A model generated the notes under the pieces. The model had not been told where the DNA came from. It saw only the letters and a program-made list of their open reading frames with translations, and searched no databases. A stretch of 64,000 nt of DNA, taken from Paracoccus contaminans. GTDB taxonomy: Bacteria > Pseudomonadota > Alphaproteobacteria > Rhodobacterales > Rhodobacteraceae. How positions within the stretch are numbered: the stretch's first letter is position 1; every line of letters starts with the position of its first letter. The stretch is taken from the NCBI RefSeq assembly GCF_002105555.1, contig NZ_CP020612.1:2720001-2784000 (forward strand). Reading direction: 5' to 3'. Positions 28,948 through 37,016 of this stretch are shown in pieces. The position numbers and the translations under genes are program-made.

Positions 28948-29637
28948 ATGTTCGATTACGCGCGCAAGATGCAGCTTGCCTTGAGTGACGCGGGTCGCCG
29001 CGTCGCTCTCAAGGCGGCAGCCGGCGTCGTCGCGCTCATCGGGGCAGGGTTCCTGCTTGCCGCGCTGTGGACGTTCCTTGCCCGCAATCTCGGCTGGGGC
29101 CCGCTCGGGGCCTCGCTTGCCATCGGCATCATCTTCGTGGCGATCGCCGGGTTCCTGTTGTCACGGTCCAAGGCAGTGACGCATCCGGTGCCCACTACCG
29201 AAGAGCTGAAGGCCGAGGTCGAGACGAGGGTAACACTTGCCACAGACGCAGCGCTTGAAAAGGCGCGCGGAAAGGCAACCGAGGTCGTCGACACCGTCGA
29301 GGCTAAGGTCAGCGGGCTGGTCGAGAATGTTGCAGACCGCGCCAGCCGCTTTGCAAGCGATGCCGAAGCCAGGGTTCAGGGCTTTACCCGCAACGTCGCG
29401 GGCGAGGCTGCCAGCAAGGTCGGCCTGACGCCGAAATTCTTTTCCGAGGCCCAGGATACCATCGATCGGGTCAAGGATTCGAATGCGGTGACCATTCCGC
29501 CGCTGCTTGGCGCCTTTGCTGTCGGCATTGCCTTGGCAAGCAAGGTCCAGCAATGGCGGCATCGGGACGATTACCCCGGCTATGATGCCGAGGACTTCTA
29601 TGACGAGGATGATTACGACAGCGACCGTTATCGCTGA
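28948..29637 (+). CDS. YqjE-like/phage-holin-family membrane protein
   Basis: A 229-residue protein with two membrane helices near the N-terminus (ALKAAAGVVALIGAGFLLAA and GASLAIGIIFVAIAGFLLS). A long amphipathic helical region follows (ETRVTLATDAALEKARGKAT, LVENVADRASRFASDAEARV), then a further hydrophobic stretch (PPLLGAFAVGIALA) and an acidic Asp/Tyr-rich tail. The N-terminal part matches YqjE/Actino-holin-type small membrane proteins that pair with DUF883 proteins. The added helical C-terminus makes it longer than usual. It is coupled to the DUF883 gene and ends before a bidirectional terminator. Confidence 0.75.
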   Translation: MFDYARKMQLALSDAGRRVALKAAAGVVALIGAGFLLAALWTFLARNLGWGPLGASLAIGIIFVAIAGFLLSRSKAVTHPVPTTEELKAEVETRVTLATDAALEKARGKATEVVDTVEAKVSGLVENVADRASRFASDAEARVQGFTRNVAGEAASKVGLTPKFFSEAQDTIDRVKDSNAVTIPPLLGAFAVGIALASKVQQWRHRDDYPGYDAEDFYDEDDYDSDRYR

Positions 29638-29654
29638 TCATTCATCGCAACGAC

Positions 29655-29682
29655 AAAAGGGCCGCATCCAGCGGCCCTTTTT
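29655..29682. terminator. bidirectional Rho-independent terminator
   Basis: AAAAGGGCCGC-ATCCA-GCGGCCCTTTTT forms a strong stem with A- and T-runs on both sides. It lies between the convergent YqjE-like and grxD genes and can stop both transcripts. Confidence 0.9.
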
Positions 29683-29705
29683 CCATGATGGATCAGGCTG
29701 ACGCG

Positions 29706-30068
29706 TCAGCTGTTGGCTTCGCGGATCTTGTCGGCGGCGGCCTTGTCATAGGCGACGCCCGCGCGGTCGAACAACTGGTCCAGCTCGCCCGACAGGGTCA
29801 TCTCGGTCACGATATCGCAGCCGCCGACGAATTCGCCCTTGACGTAAAGCTGGGGAACGGTGGGCCAGTCCGAGAAGTCCTTGATGCCCTGGCGCATCGC
29901 ATCGCTGGAAAGAACGTTCACGTCGCGGTAGGCGACTCCCATATAGTTCAACACCCCCGCTACCCGGCTGGAAAAGCCGCATTGCGGAACCTCACGCGTG
30001 CCTTTCATGAACAGCACGACGTCATTCTCATTGATCAGGTCCTGGATTTCAACGCGGGTATCGGTCAT
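29706..30068 (-). CDS. grxD: monothiol glutaredoxin, Grx4 family
   Basis: A 120-residue cytosolic protein with the CGFS active-site motif ([14 protein letters not shown], Cys near residue 31), the [18 protein letters not shown] glutathione-binding segment and the family length. Grx4 proteins carry and deliver [2Fe-2S] clusters, usually with BolA. I chose the ATG at 30068 (MTDTRVEIQ); an upstream ATG at 30101 adds eleven unconserved residues. The bolA gene lies directly upstream in the same direction, the standard alphaproteobacterial pair. Confidence 0.95.
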   Translation of the reverse strand: MTDTRVEIQDLINENDVVLFMKGTREVPQCGFSSRVAGVLNYMGVAYRDVNVLSSDAMRQGIKDFSDWPTVPQLYVKGEFVGGCDIVTEMTLSGELDQLFDRAGVAYDKAAADKIREANS

Positions 30069-30125
30069 GGCAGAAGCGTTCCGTTTGACGGTGCCGATCA
30101 TGCGGCAGGGAAGGGGAAAAGGCCA

Positions 30126-30368
30126 TCAATCCGGCGCTTTGGTGGTCAATGCAAGCGCGTGCAGCGCGCCGCTGGGCCCATCCATGATGCCGTTCAGCGC
30201 GGCATAGACGAGCCGCTGCTGCTGGACGCGATTGAGACCGCGAAAACTTTCGTCGATGACCTCAGCGGCGAAGTGGTTTCCATCGCCCGCCAGATCGGTA
30301 ATCGTCACCCGGCCGTTGGGGAAAGCAGCCTGGATCAGTGTTTCGATCTGGTGCGCTTCCATGGCCAT
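30126..30368 (-). CDS. bolA: BolA family protein
   Basis: An 80-residue protein with the compact BolA fold: MEAHQIETLIQAAFPNGRVT, then DGNHFAAEVIDESFRGLNRV with the conserved His, then QQRLVYAALNGIM and a short tail. BolA proteins form [2Fe-2S]-bridged complexes with monothiol glutaredoxins and influence iron homeostasis. AGAAGGA lies ahead of the ATG at 30368; a second ATG two codons in is equally possible. The operon with grxD supports the call. Confidence 0.92.
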   Translation of the reverse strand: MAMEAHQIETLIQAAFPNGRVTITDLAGDGNHFAAEVIDESFRGLNRVQQQRLVYAALNGIMDGPSGALHALALTTKAPD

Positions 30369-30966
30369 GTGCGGCTGTCCTTCTGGCTGATGCCGCCTTC
30401 ATCTATGCGCCGCCGCGTTAGGCCGCAAGGGCAAGGGCGTATCGGCATGCAGCGGCGCGGATGTCACGCCCCGGCCCCACTTGCGGATAAGCCGCAGCGG
30501 ACAGCCGCGCGCCACCGTCACCGGCCGCTGTGCCGCGGGATGCCCGGTGATCGGTCAAGGCGCGCTGCCCACGGGGCAGGGCAGGGCAGTGACGGGGAAC
30601 GAAAGGTGAAATATCGGGACGGACCAAGGGCTTGGCAGAAGCCGCCGATCCAAACGTTCCTGCGCAGGGCCGATCCCCTCATTCCGTCATGCAGACGCAC
30701 TAGGCGGCGGGCCGAGGTCTGCCTAGCGGCAGGACCTTATGTGGATTTTCAGGCACAAGCGCGAGGGCCGTTCGCCTGCGCGGTCGGCGCCAGCCCATTG
30801 GCGGCCATTGCGTGAAGCGTTCGTCACAAGCTGTTCACACAACTGCTGCAGCTTGGCTGCGCGGCCGTCACAATCTTGCATCAGGCTTTCGCCACCGAAC
30901 CGGGGCAGGTGCCTGCTTTGCCCTGCCTATCCAGACGCCAGCAAGGCCGAGACAAGGAGAACCTAC
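30369..30966. other. intergenic region upstream of the large effector gene
   Basis: About 600 bases between the divergent bolA and the modular 999-residue protein. Chance frames here are Arg-rich and have no family features. Promoters for both genes must lie within it. I see no clear operator or RNA gene. Confidence 0.35.
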
Positions 30967-33966
30967 ATGCTGGACCGGCTGCGTGACCGCCTGCGCGACA
31001 TGATCAAGCCCCTGCACATTCCGCATTTCCCGCGCAGCCCGGTGCTGCCACCCCGGCCTCCCGCTGCCCATCCTCCGGCGGCTGCTGCCCATCCTCGGGC
31101 GGCCAGCGCACCGGCCCATGTGGCTGCGCCCCGTCCTGCGGCGGCAAAGGCTGCGGCTGCAACGCAGTCGGGCATCCCCGAGGCGGCACGAGGCACGCTG
31201 GACGGCGCCCGGCTGAAGAAAGGCATTGATGCGCTGAACAGCGACGGCGACCGCGCCATCCTGCGCGTCACGCCCGAGGTCAAGGCTCAGGTGAACCTGC
31301 GCGGTATCAAGGTCGGCCCCAAGGCCCAGCTGGGCGCGCAGATCAGCGTCACGCGGAACGGCGACGACGATGCCAAGGCAACCTATACCGTCCGCTATGA
31401 CAAGCACAGCCTGGGCGCCCTGGCGGCCGAGGCCGGTGCCAGCACAGTCAAGGGCGGTGCGGGCAAGGGCGCGATCGATCCCACGCTCAAGGCGGAACTG
31501 GGCGGCCAGACCTTTGATGCTGTCGAGATGACCTTTGCCAGCAAGGCCGATGCGCGCCGCGCCGCCGACACGCTGCAGCGCCTGCAACTGGCGGACATGG
31601 CGGATGACGCGGTGGACATGGCAGCCTCGGGCGCGCCGCTGCCGGTCAAGCTGCCGTTGAAGGCCGCTGACAGGACGCTTTCGGGCGGCGGAGAAAACCC
31701 CATCGCCAACCCGTTGACCCATGACGGGGCGCCCGGACGGCTGGCGAGCAAGTTCGCAGGGGTCGAGCAGGACGATCTCGATTTCCTTCAGAAGAACGTC
31801 AGCGCCTATGAGCAGACCATCGGATCGCGCGGGCGACTGGCGGCCGAGGTCAAGGGCGATCTCAAGCTCCTCGACGGCGCGCTTGAGGGCCGGGTCGACG
31901 GCAGCCAGCGCATCTCTCGCCGTGTCGAAATGCCGGCCGAGGGCAAGGACGGGTCGGTGACCTATTCGTTGTCGCAGAACCTGCGCCTGTCGGCCAAGGA
32001 ACGCGCCACCCGCAAGCTGGAACAGATGACCGGCGGCGTTCTGGCCATCAAGGCGGACAACCGGCTTGAGCTGGCGAACGCCACCACGACGGCCAGCCTG
32101 CGCTATTCCATCCCCGCCGGCACGGACCTGACCGCTTCTGCGGGCGGACGCCCGGTGCCCGAGGCGGATGCCCGCTCGAACCGGATGCAGATGACGCTGG
32201 ACAGGGTGTCGGTCGAAAACCGTCTGCAATGGCGTGACCAGAGCCTGACGGATCTGTCGCGCGGCGACAGCACCATCGTGACCGAACGCCTGATCCTGGA
32301 TCGTCCTGACAACCTGCGCAGCGCGGCCGACAGGCTGTTCAAGGGCGATTTCAAGGGATCGGCTGCTGCGGCCGGCGCCCGTATCGAGCTGCAGGCCGAT
32401 GACGTGCGCGCGACGGGCACCGATACGCAGCCTGGCTTCAAGATCGACCTGAAGATTGCGGATGCCGAAGGCACGGCGATCCTGGCTGCGGGTCTTGATG
32501 ACGTGGTTGCGCGCCGCCAGGCGATCGTGCAGGCCGGCACGCCGGCAACACCCGGAACGCCCGGCACCCCCCCGACCATCGCGCGGGACATTCCCCCCGA
32601 GCCCGCCGATGACGGCAAAACCTATGCGGTTCAGCCCTATGTGGGGGCGCAGATCCGCAATGCCCCGGCCGGGGAATCCCTCGGGGTGATCCAGTCGGGC
32701 AGCTTTGTGCGCGATGCGGGCGGTCGCCAGACGGATGGCGAAGGCCGCGGCTGGATGCAGGTCACCGGCACCGACGAGAAGGACCGCCCTGTCGAGGGCT
32801 GGGTTCGATCGGACCTGCTGGTGCGCCACGACGCCGCAAAGGGCGCGATGGACCAGCAGGGCCGGATCAACCCCAGCAACGAATACAACCGGATGGACCG
32901 GATCACCGTCCAAAAGGACGACAACCTGTGGAACCTCGCCAAGGAACACGGCTGGGACTACGACAGGACGCTGGCCGCCAATGGCGGGCATCTGCGCAAC
33001 CCCTCGCTGGTCTTCAAGGGCGACACGGTCTATGTGCCCGATTCCGCCAAGGGGCCAAAGCCGGTCGAACGGGCCGTCCCCGGCACGCCGGCCGTTCCGG
33101 GCACGCCCGGCACCGCCTCGGTCGAAACCCGCTCCAGCGGGCCGACAGACGCCCCGGCAGCGGGCGGCCCTGCGCCCGCCCAGCAGGCCCCCGGCGCTGT
33201 TCCCGGCACCGGCGCGGCGGGCGTGGGCCCCAATGACGTGCCGGGCCGTCCGTCGCTGGGCACCATCCTCTCAGGCAACCAGGTTGCGTCCGATACCGAT
33301 CTGCGCAAATGGAAGCCCGATCTGCTGAAGGGCACAGGCGGTATTCTGGCCGACGTGGCGGCCGAAGCCGCAAGCAAGCTGGGCATCGACCTCAAGACCG
33401 ACCTGGACCGGCTGGACCGGACCCGCTTCAACGGGACCGAGGCCGCGGTGCTGGACCGGCTCAACCCCATGGATCAGCTGAAGTGGATGAAGATCACCCA
33501 GGAAACGGGGAATGACGCCATAGCCGCTTATCCGCAGCTGGCGGGCAATCGGTCCAATGCGGGCGATCCCATCAATGACGGCCATGTCGACGCCTATCGC
33601 CATGCCTTGTGGAGCGCGCGGATGACCCAGGCCTTCGGCCAGTCCTGGACGAAGGAATACACCACCGCGCATGAGATGGCCCCCGGCAACCCCGCCGCGC
33701 GCGAGGCGATGGACCTGCACAACAACGAAGTCGGCCGCAGCATCGCCCTCCAGAACCCGCATGCATCCGACGCCGATCTGCAGGCACTGGTGCGCACGGC
33801 TGTCAATCGCGGCGATCTGGTCGTCGTGGACAAGTCGGGGAACCTGGCATGGTCGGATCGGGTTGCGCTGGGCCAGCATGGGAACATCAGTCCCGGCTCG
33901 GCCGAGGGCAAGCCGAACCCCCGCCTTGCCCCCAACCCCGACCGGGCAGACCCGACCCGGTCGTGA
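30967..33966 (+). CDS. modular SH3/LysM/DUF6973-like protein, candidate secreted toxin or T3SS effector
   Basis: A 999-residue protein with no signal peptide. Order: a basic/amphipathic start (MLDRLRDRLRDMIKPL); a Pro/Ala/His-rich stretch (about residues 18-65); a large beta-rich region of unknown family (about 75-515); a TPATPGTPGTPPT linker; a bacterial SH3 domain (about 550-620, ending EGWVRSDLLV); a LysM domain (about 645-693, VQKDDNLWNLAKEHGWDYDR and KGDTVYVPD); another Pro/Gly linker; and a C-terminal DUF6973-like domain (about 865-945). The last carries DAYRHALWSA, AHEMAPG and MDLHNNEVGRSIA, the His/Asp/Glu pattern of that toxin-tip family. The cell-wall-binding domains plus a C-terminal His/Asp-rich tip suggest a toxin. 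AAGGAG precedes the ATG at 30967. A small secreted protein follows 136 bases downstream. Confidence 0.7.
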   Translation: MLDRLRDRLRDMIKPLHIPHFPRSPVLPPRPPAAHPPAAAAHPRAASAPAHVAAPRPAAAKAAAATQSGIPEAARGTLDGARLKKGIDALNSDGDRAILRVTPEVKAQVNLRGIKVGPKAQLGAQISVTRNGDDDAKATYTVRYDKHSLGALAAEAGASTVKGGAGKGAIDPTLKAELGGQTFDAVEMTFASKADARRAADTLQRLQLADMADDAVDMAASGAPLPVKLPLKAADRTLSGGGENPIANPLTHDGAPGRLASKFAGVEQDDLDFLQKNVSAYEQTIGSRGRLAAEVKGDLKLLDGALEGRVDGSQRISRRVEMPAEGKDGSVTYSLSQNLRLSAKERATRKLEQMTGGVLAIKADNRLELANATTTASLRYSIPAGTDLTASAGGRPVPEADARSNRMQMTLDRVSVENRLQWRDQSLTDLSRGDSTIVTERLILDRPDNLRSAADRLFKGDFKGSAAAAGARIELQADDVRATGTDTQPGFKIDLKIADAEGTAILAAGLDDVVARRQAIVQAGTPATPGTPGTPPTIARDIPPEPADDGKTYAVQPYVGAQIRNAPAGESLGVIQSGSFVRDAGGRQTDGEGRGWMQVTGTDEKDRPVEGWVRSDLLVRHDAAKGAMDQQGRINPSNEYNRMDRITVQKDDNLWNLAKEHGWDYDRTLAANGGHLRNPSLVFKGDTVYVPDSAKGPKPVERAVPGTPAVPGTPGTASVETRSSGPTDAPAAGGPAPAQQAPGAVPGTGAAGVGPNDVPGRPSLGTILSGNQVASDTDLRKWKPDLLKGTGGILADVAAEAASKLGIDLKTDLDRLDRTRFNGTEAAVLDRLNPMDQLKWMKITQETGNDAIAAYPQLAGNRSNAGDPINDGHVDAYRHALWSARMTQAFGQSWTKEYTTAHEMAPGNPAAREAMDLHNNEVGRSIALQNPHASDADLQALVRTAVNRGDLVVVDKSGNLAWSDRVALGQHGNISPGSAEGKPNPRLAPNPDRADPTRS

Positions 33967-33993
33967 CCGGGCAGGGGCGCGGGCGGTCGCCGG

Positions 33994-34015
33994 CGGCTGT
34001 CCTTCGGGACAGCCG
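33994..34015. terminator. UUCG-tetraloop hairpin between effector and partner gene
   Basis: CGGCTGTCC-TTCG-GGACAGCCG is a perfect 9-base-pair stem with a very stable tetraloop, 28 bases after the large gene's stop. No T-run follows, so it may attenuate rather than end transcription into the downstream small gene, or protect the mRNA 3' end. Confidence 0.55.
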
Positions 34016-34102
34016 GGCCGTGCCGCGGCTTGATGCCCCGCTTGCCAGCGGCCTGTCCCTGCCTCGTCCGGCCGGCGGCCGCCAACTGGAAGGAGCCGAC
34101 AG

Positions 34103-34453
34103 ATGAACCCGATGAAAGGGGCGCTCGCCGCCCTGATCCTGACCGGAGGACAGGCCATGGCCGAACCCGCCAGCTTTGACCGCGACGGCTGGGCAGCCCT
34201 GGCCGGAAGCCCCGACGCCTCTGCCCCGCGTGCCGCGATGGTCGAGGCGGCGGTGGCCCAGGTTCCGGCCGGAACCGCACAGGCGGACGTGCTTGCCCGC
34301 CTGGGAGAGCCGGACCAGCGTTTCGACAAGGCATGGGCCTATATGACCGGGCCTACCCTGTTCGGCGGGGAATACACCGCGCTTCTGGTCAGCTTTGACG
34401 ATGCCGGAACGGTCGTTTCGGCAAAAGAGGTCAGCACCAAGACCTGGCAGTAA
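34103..34453 (+). CDS. small secreted BamE/SmpA-fold-like protein, possible partner or immunity protein
   Basis: A 116-residue protein with a signal peptide (MNPMKGALAALILTGGQAMA, cleavage near AMA-EP). The mature domain has the pattern of the SmpA/OmlA (BamE, BLIP-like) fold. A helix is followed by TAQADVLARLGEPDQRFD, then beta strands (GGEYTALLVSFDDAGTVVSA). The start has an excellent ribosome site (GGAAGGAG). It lies directly downstream of the candidate toxin. Small periplasmic proteins of this fold can act as inhibitors of cell-wall or membrane-active toxins, but no direct evidence shows that here. An alternative is an unrelated outer-membrane assembly accessory. Confidence 0.6.
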   Translation: MNPMKGALAALILTGGQAMAEPASFDRDGWAALAGSPDASAPRAAMVEAAVAQVPAGTAQADVLARLGEPDQRFDKAWAYMTGPTLFGGEYTALLVSFDDAGTVVSAKEVSTKTWQ

Positions 34454-34459
34454 GCCCCC

Positions 34460-34475
34460 GCCCCGTATTCGGGGC
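34460..34475. terminator. terminator-like hairpin between convergent genes
   Basis: GCCCCG-TATT-CGGGGC sits six bases beyond the stop of the small secreted gene and 31 bases before the end of the convergent secreted-protein gene. A short GTTT run follows further on. It is a plausible convergent terminator. Confidence 0.5.
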
Positions 34476-34506
34476 AGGGCAGGCGGGTTTCCTGCCGATC
34501 AGGCGC

Positions 34507-35685
34507 CTACCATCCTTGCGTGCTGTAGCGGTAGGATTCCCAGCTGTGCATTTCCCCCGTCATGGCTGACCAGTTGTTCAGCCGCTGCAACTGCGTGGCG
34601 CCGCCGGTCAGACCGGGTGCGCCCGGGGCGGCGCTGCCCGCCATGGACCTGGCGGTCAGCAGCTCAGCCAACGGCCCCGCAAAGGCCCCCTTGCGCAGAA
34701 AGCGCGCAAGCTCGGGATTGGCAGCGGCCTCGGCTTTGGTCAGCGGAATGGCGATGCCGCCAAGCCAGCCGGGCAGGTCCTCTGTTCCCGTGACCGCGCG
34801 GATCAGCGCGGCCGGCGGCATTGCCTCGACATCCAGAACCGAGGCAGCCAGGCGGCGCTGGCTGGGATTGAGACGGTCCCAGGCCGCCTCGGCCCCCGCG
34901 GCCCAGGCATTCATCCGCGCCGGCTGCACGCGATCCTGGGATGCCTCTTCCGTGGCATCCCAGAAGGCTGCTGGTTTCAGCGTCGGGCGATAGCCGGCGC
35001 GCTTGGCCAGCCGGGCAAAGGCGGCCTCGTCCCGCGCGGTCAGCTCCAGCGCGCCATCCCTGCGCAGGACGGGGTCAGCCTGATCCCAGCTGGCCAGCAC
35101 CGGATGGGTGCTGGCGTCCATGCCAGCGATCTGGATGGCCTCGGCAACCGCCTCGCGGGTGAAATCCTCCATCATGGCGCGGGTTGCGGGGTGCTCGGCG
35201 CTCAGGGCAAGGCGCGCGCCCTGGGCGATGGCGCGGGGCATCGCCGGAACCATGTCCGGCCGCGTGGCGGCCAGCCGGTCGAACAGGACAGCCATCACCT
35301 GCCCCAGCCGGGTTTCGCCGCCCTGAGGGGAAGGGGCGGGACCGGGCGCGCCCGCAGCGCCCTCGGCAGGATAGGGTTCGGCCGAACCGATCAGCCGCGC
35401 GATGGCCGCGCCAGCCTGTGCCGCCAGGGCATCCAGATCGCCCCCCCCGCTGCCTACGCCCTTGCCGTTGCGGGAAACCGGCGGCGCGCCTGCTGGGGTG
35501 CCGGACGCGCCGCTCGTCCTGCCATCCGCGGTTGCCATGGGCAATTCTACGGTTCGCTGTCCGGCACGGGCAGCTGCATCCTGCGCGGCCGCGGGCGGGG
35601 CCGATGGGGCAGGCAGCGGGGCAAGCAGGGGCAGCGCCAGCGCAGCGGCAGGCAGGGACATGCGGATCATGCGCGGCAGGGACAT
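34507..35685 (-). CDS. secreted protein of unknown family beside the T3SS
   Basis: A 392-residue protein with an N-terminal signal (MSLPRMIRMSLPAAALALPL, then Ala/Pro-rich) and a low-complexity stretch (about residues 25-85). A helical domain follows (GQVMAVLFDRLAATRPDMVP, ATRAMMEDFTREAVAEAIQI, WDRLNPSQRRLAASVLDVEA), and it ends in EMHSWESYRYSTQGW. No family is recognised. The start at 35685 has GGAG upstream and places the signal at the N-terminus; a start at 35733 is possible. It diverges from the T3SS secretin N-domain gene, so the two share a 176-base promoter region. Its role in the secretion system, if any, is not shown. Confidence 0.55.
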   Translation of the reverse strand: MSLPRMIRMSLPAAALALPLLAPLPAPSAPPAAAQDAAARAGQRTVELPMATADGRTSGASGTPAGAPPVSRNGKGVGSGGGDLDALAAQAGAAIARLIGSAEPYPAEGAAGAPGPAPSPQGGETRLGQVMAVLFDRLAATRPDMVPAMPRAIAQGARLALSAEHPATRAMMEDFTREAVAEAIQIAGMDASTHPVLASWDQADPVLRRDGALELTARDEAAFARLAKRAGYRPTLKPAAFWDATEEASQDRVQPARMNAWAAGAEAAWDRLNPSQRRLAASVLDVEAMPPAALIRAVTGTEDLPGWLGGIAIPLTKAEAAANPELARFLRKGAFAGPLAELLTARSMAGSAAPGAPGLTGGATQLQRLNNWSAMTGEMHSWESYRYSTQGW

Positions 35686-35741
35686 CCTCGGCTCTCCGGT
35701 TCTTGGGGTGCGCGTGAGGGCTAGGCTGCGCATGTGACGGT

Positions 35742-35760
35742 TTGCCGACAGGCGGCAAAG
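35742..35760. promoter_or_regulatory. inverted repeat in the divergent T3SS promoter region
   Basis: TTTGCCG-ACAGG-CGGCAAA has perfect 7-base arms with a 5-base spacer. It lies between the divergent secreted-protein gene and the first T3SS gene, a typical operator position. The binding factor is unknown. Confidence 0.45.
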
Positions 35761-35861
35761 GTGATCGGTGGAAATCTGCCGATGCGCAAAGTCACGCCGT
35801 TAATGCGTCTTTGTCATGCTGCTGTTTCAATCGCGCCTTTTGTTGCGCGGCGGAGATGAAG

Positions 35862-36698
35862 ATGACCGACGCAATGCGGGCGCTGCCCCCCCAGACCAGG
35901 GCAGCCCGGCCCCAGCCCGAGCCGGCCGCTGCCCTGCGGAGCCGATTGGCGCCTCCTGCGGCTGCGCGGGCCGGGCGTGGAACGCGCGTGCTGGGCCTGG
36001 CGGGGGTACTGGTTATTGCGCTGGGCCGGGCATCTTCCGCTCTGCCCGCCCCGGTGCAGGGGGCGGGGGATCAGACATTCCGGGCGCTGCTGCTTGAGCA
36101 GTCGTTCCCCTATCAGGCCAAGGACGTGACACTGACCGATCTGATGCACGAGATGAGCCGCAGGACCGGCCTGCCCGTCGTGGTGGGCGACGGGCTGACC
36201 GGGCGCGCCGATGTGCAGAACGCCGATGGCAGTGTGCGCGGGCTGCTGGATCGCCTGGCGGACGAGGGGCGCATCGCCTGGTGGTTCGATGGCGCGGCCG
36301 TCCATGTCGAGGGGCCGGCGCTGGTCAGCCGTCTTCTGCCTCTGGCTGGCGTGCGCCCTGCCGATCTGGACAAGGCCCTTCGGGCGGTCGGCCTGACCGC
36401 AACCGAATATCCGATGCTGGCCGAACCCGATTCGCACATGATCCGCATCGTGGCCCCCCCGGGCTATGTCGAGACGGTAGAGCAGACCATCGCCGCCCTG
36501 GCCGCCGACAAGGCGCCCGTGGCGCAGGAGTTGCCCATCATCATCCGCGGCCCCGGATCGGCCGCGCGCCGTCCCGGCTCCTGGGCGCCGGGCAGCTATG
36601 GCGCCTGGGCCGTTCCCCAGGGCGCCGACCCCGTCACCAATCCCGGCCTGCCCCAGTATCGGGGCGCCCCTCAACCGACTGCCCCGCGAAAGGACTGA
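35862..36698 (+). CDS. T3SS secretin N-domain protein (SctC N0/N1, RhcC1-like)
   Basis: A 278-residue protein holding only the periplasmic N-domains of a secretin. After a Pro/Ala-rich leader and a hydrophobic helix (VLGLAGVLVIALGRASSA), the N0 domain follows (about residues 83-150: LLEQSFPYQAKDVTLTDLMH, GLPVVVGDGLTGRADVQNAD, EGRIAWWFDGAAVHVEG). An N1-like domain comes next (about 155-220: LPLAGVRPADLDKALRAVGL, IRIVAPPGYVETVEQTIAAL), then a Pro/Gly tail. The pore-forming secretin core is absent and is encoded at 53065-54291. Rhizobial T3SSs also split the secretin into RhcC1 and RhcC2. I chose the ATG at 35862 because GGAG lies six bases upstream; 35856 is an alternative. First gene of the T3SS locus. 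Confidence 0.78.
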   Translation: MTDAMRALPPQTRAARPQPEPAAALRSRLAPPAAARAGRGTRVLGLAGVLVIALGRASSALPAPVQGAGDQTFRALLLEQSFPYQAKDVTLTDLMHEMSRRTGLPVVVGDGLTGRADVQNADGSVRGLLDRLADEGRIAWWFDGAAVHVEGPALVSRLLPLAGVRPADLDKALRAVGLTATEYPMLAEPDSHMIRIVAPPGYVETVEQTIAALAADKAPVAQELPIIIRGPGSAARRPGSWAPGSYGAWAVPQGADPVTNPGLPQYRGAPQPTAPRKD

Positions 36699-37003
36699 TG
36701 ATGACCTCTGCCGTGCCTGCCGACCAGACCGATGATCTGCACCTGCTGATGGCGACGGCGATCCTGTGTGGCCAGCGCGGGGTCGAGGCGCATCTGCTGC
36801 CGGTCTTTGACTCCTGGGCGCTGGCCTATCCGCGCGATGCGTTGGCGGGGATCGGGCGCGGGCTTTACCTCCTGGGCCAGGGCGATGCGGAAAGCGCCTT
36901 TCAGACTATCCGCCACGCCGCGGAAAATTCACTGACCCGCGCCGACCAGGCGCGCGACGTGCTGGAATCGCTGGCCGCGGACCTGCCGCAATATGCCGGC
37001 TGA
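36698..37003 (+). CDS. TPR-type T3SS chaperone (HrpB1/YscG-like)
   Basis: A 101-residue all-helical protein of TPR type (DLHLLMATAILCGQRGVEAH, then PRDALAGIGRGLYLLGQGDA and SAFQTIRHAAENSLTRADQA). The size and the repeat layout match YscG/HrpB1-like T3SS chaperones, which hold the needle subunit or other early substrates in the cytosol. The start overlaps the secretin N-domain stop (ATGA), so it is translationally coupled. A second TPR gene and a small Gly-rich protein gene follow. Which substrate it binds is inferred, with the 77-residue protein or the needle subunit as candidates. Confidence 0.7.
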   Translation: MMTSAVPADQTDDLHLLMATAILCGQRGVEAHLLPVFDSWALAYPRDALAGIGRGLYLLGQGDAESAFQTIRHAAENSLTRADQARDVLESLAADLPQYAG

Positions 37004-37016
37004 GGAGGGGCGTGCC

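Noticed and set aside
30868..32991. 707-residue minus-strand open frame opposite the modular effector
   Set aside because: Antisense to SH3 and LysM coding sequence and without recognisable motifs or ribosome site.
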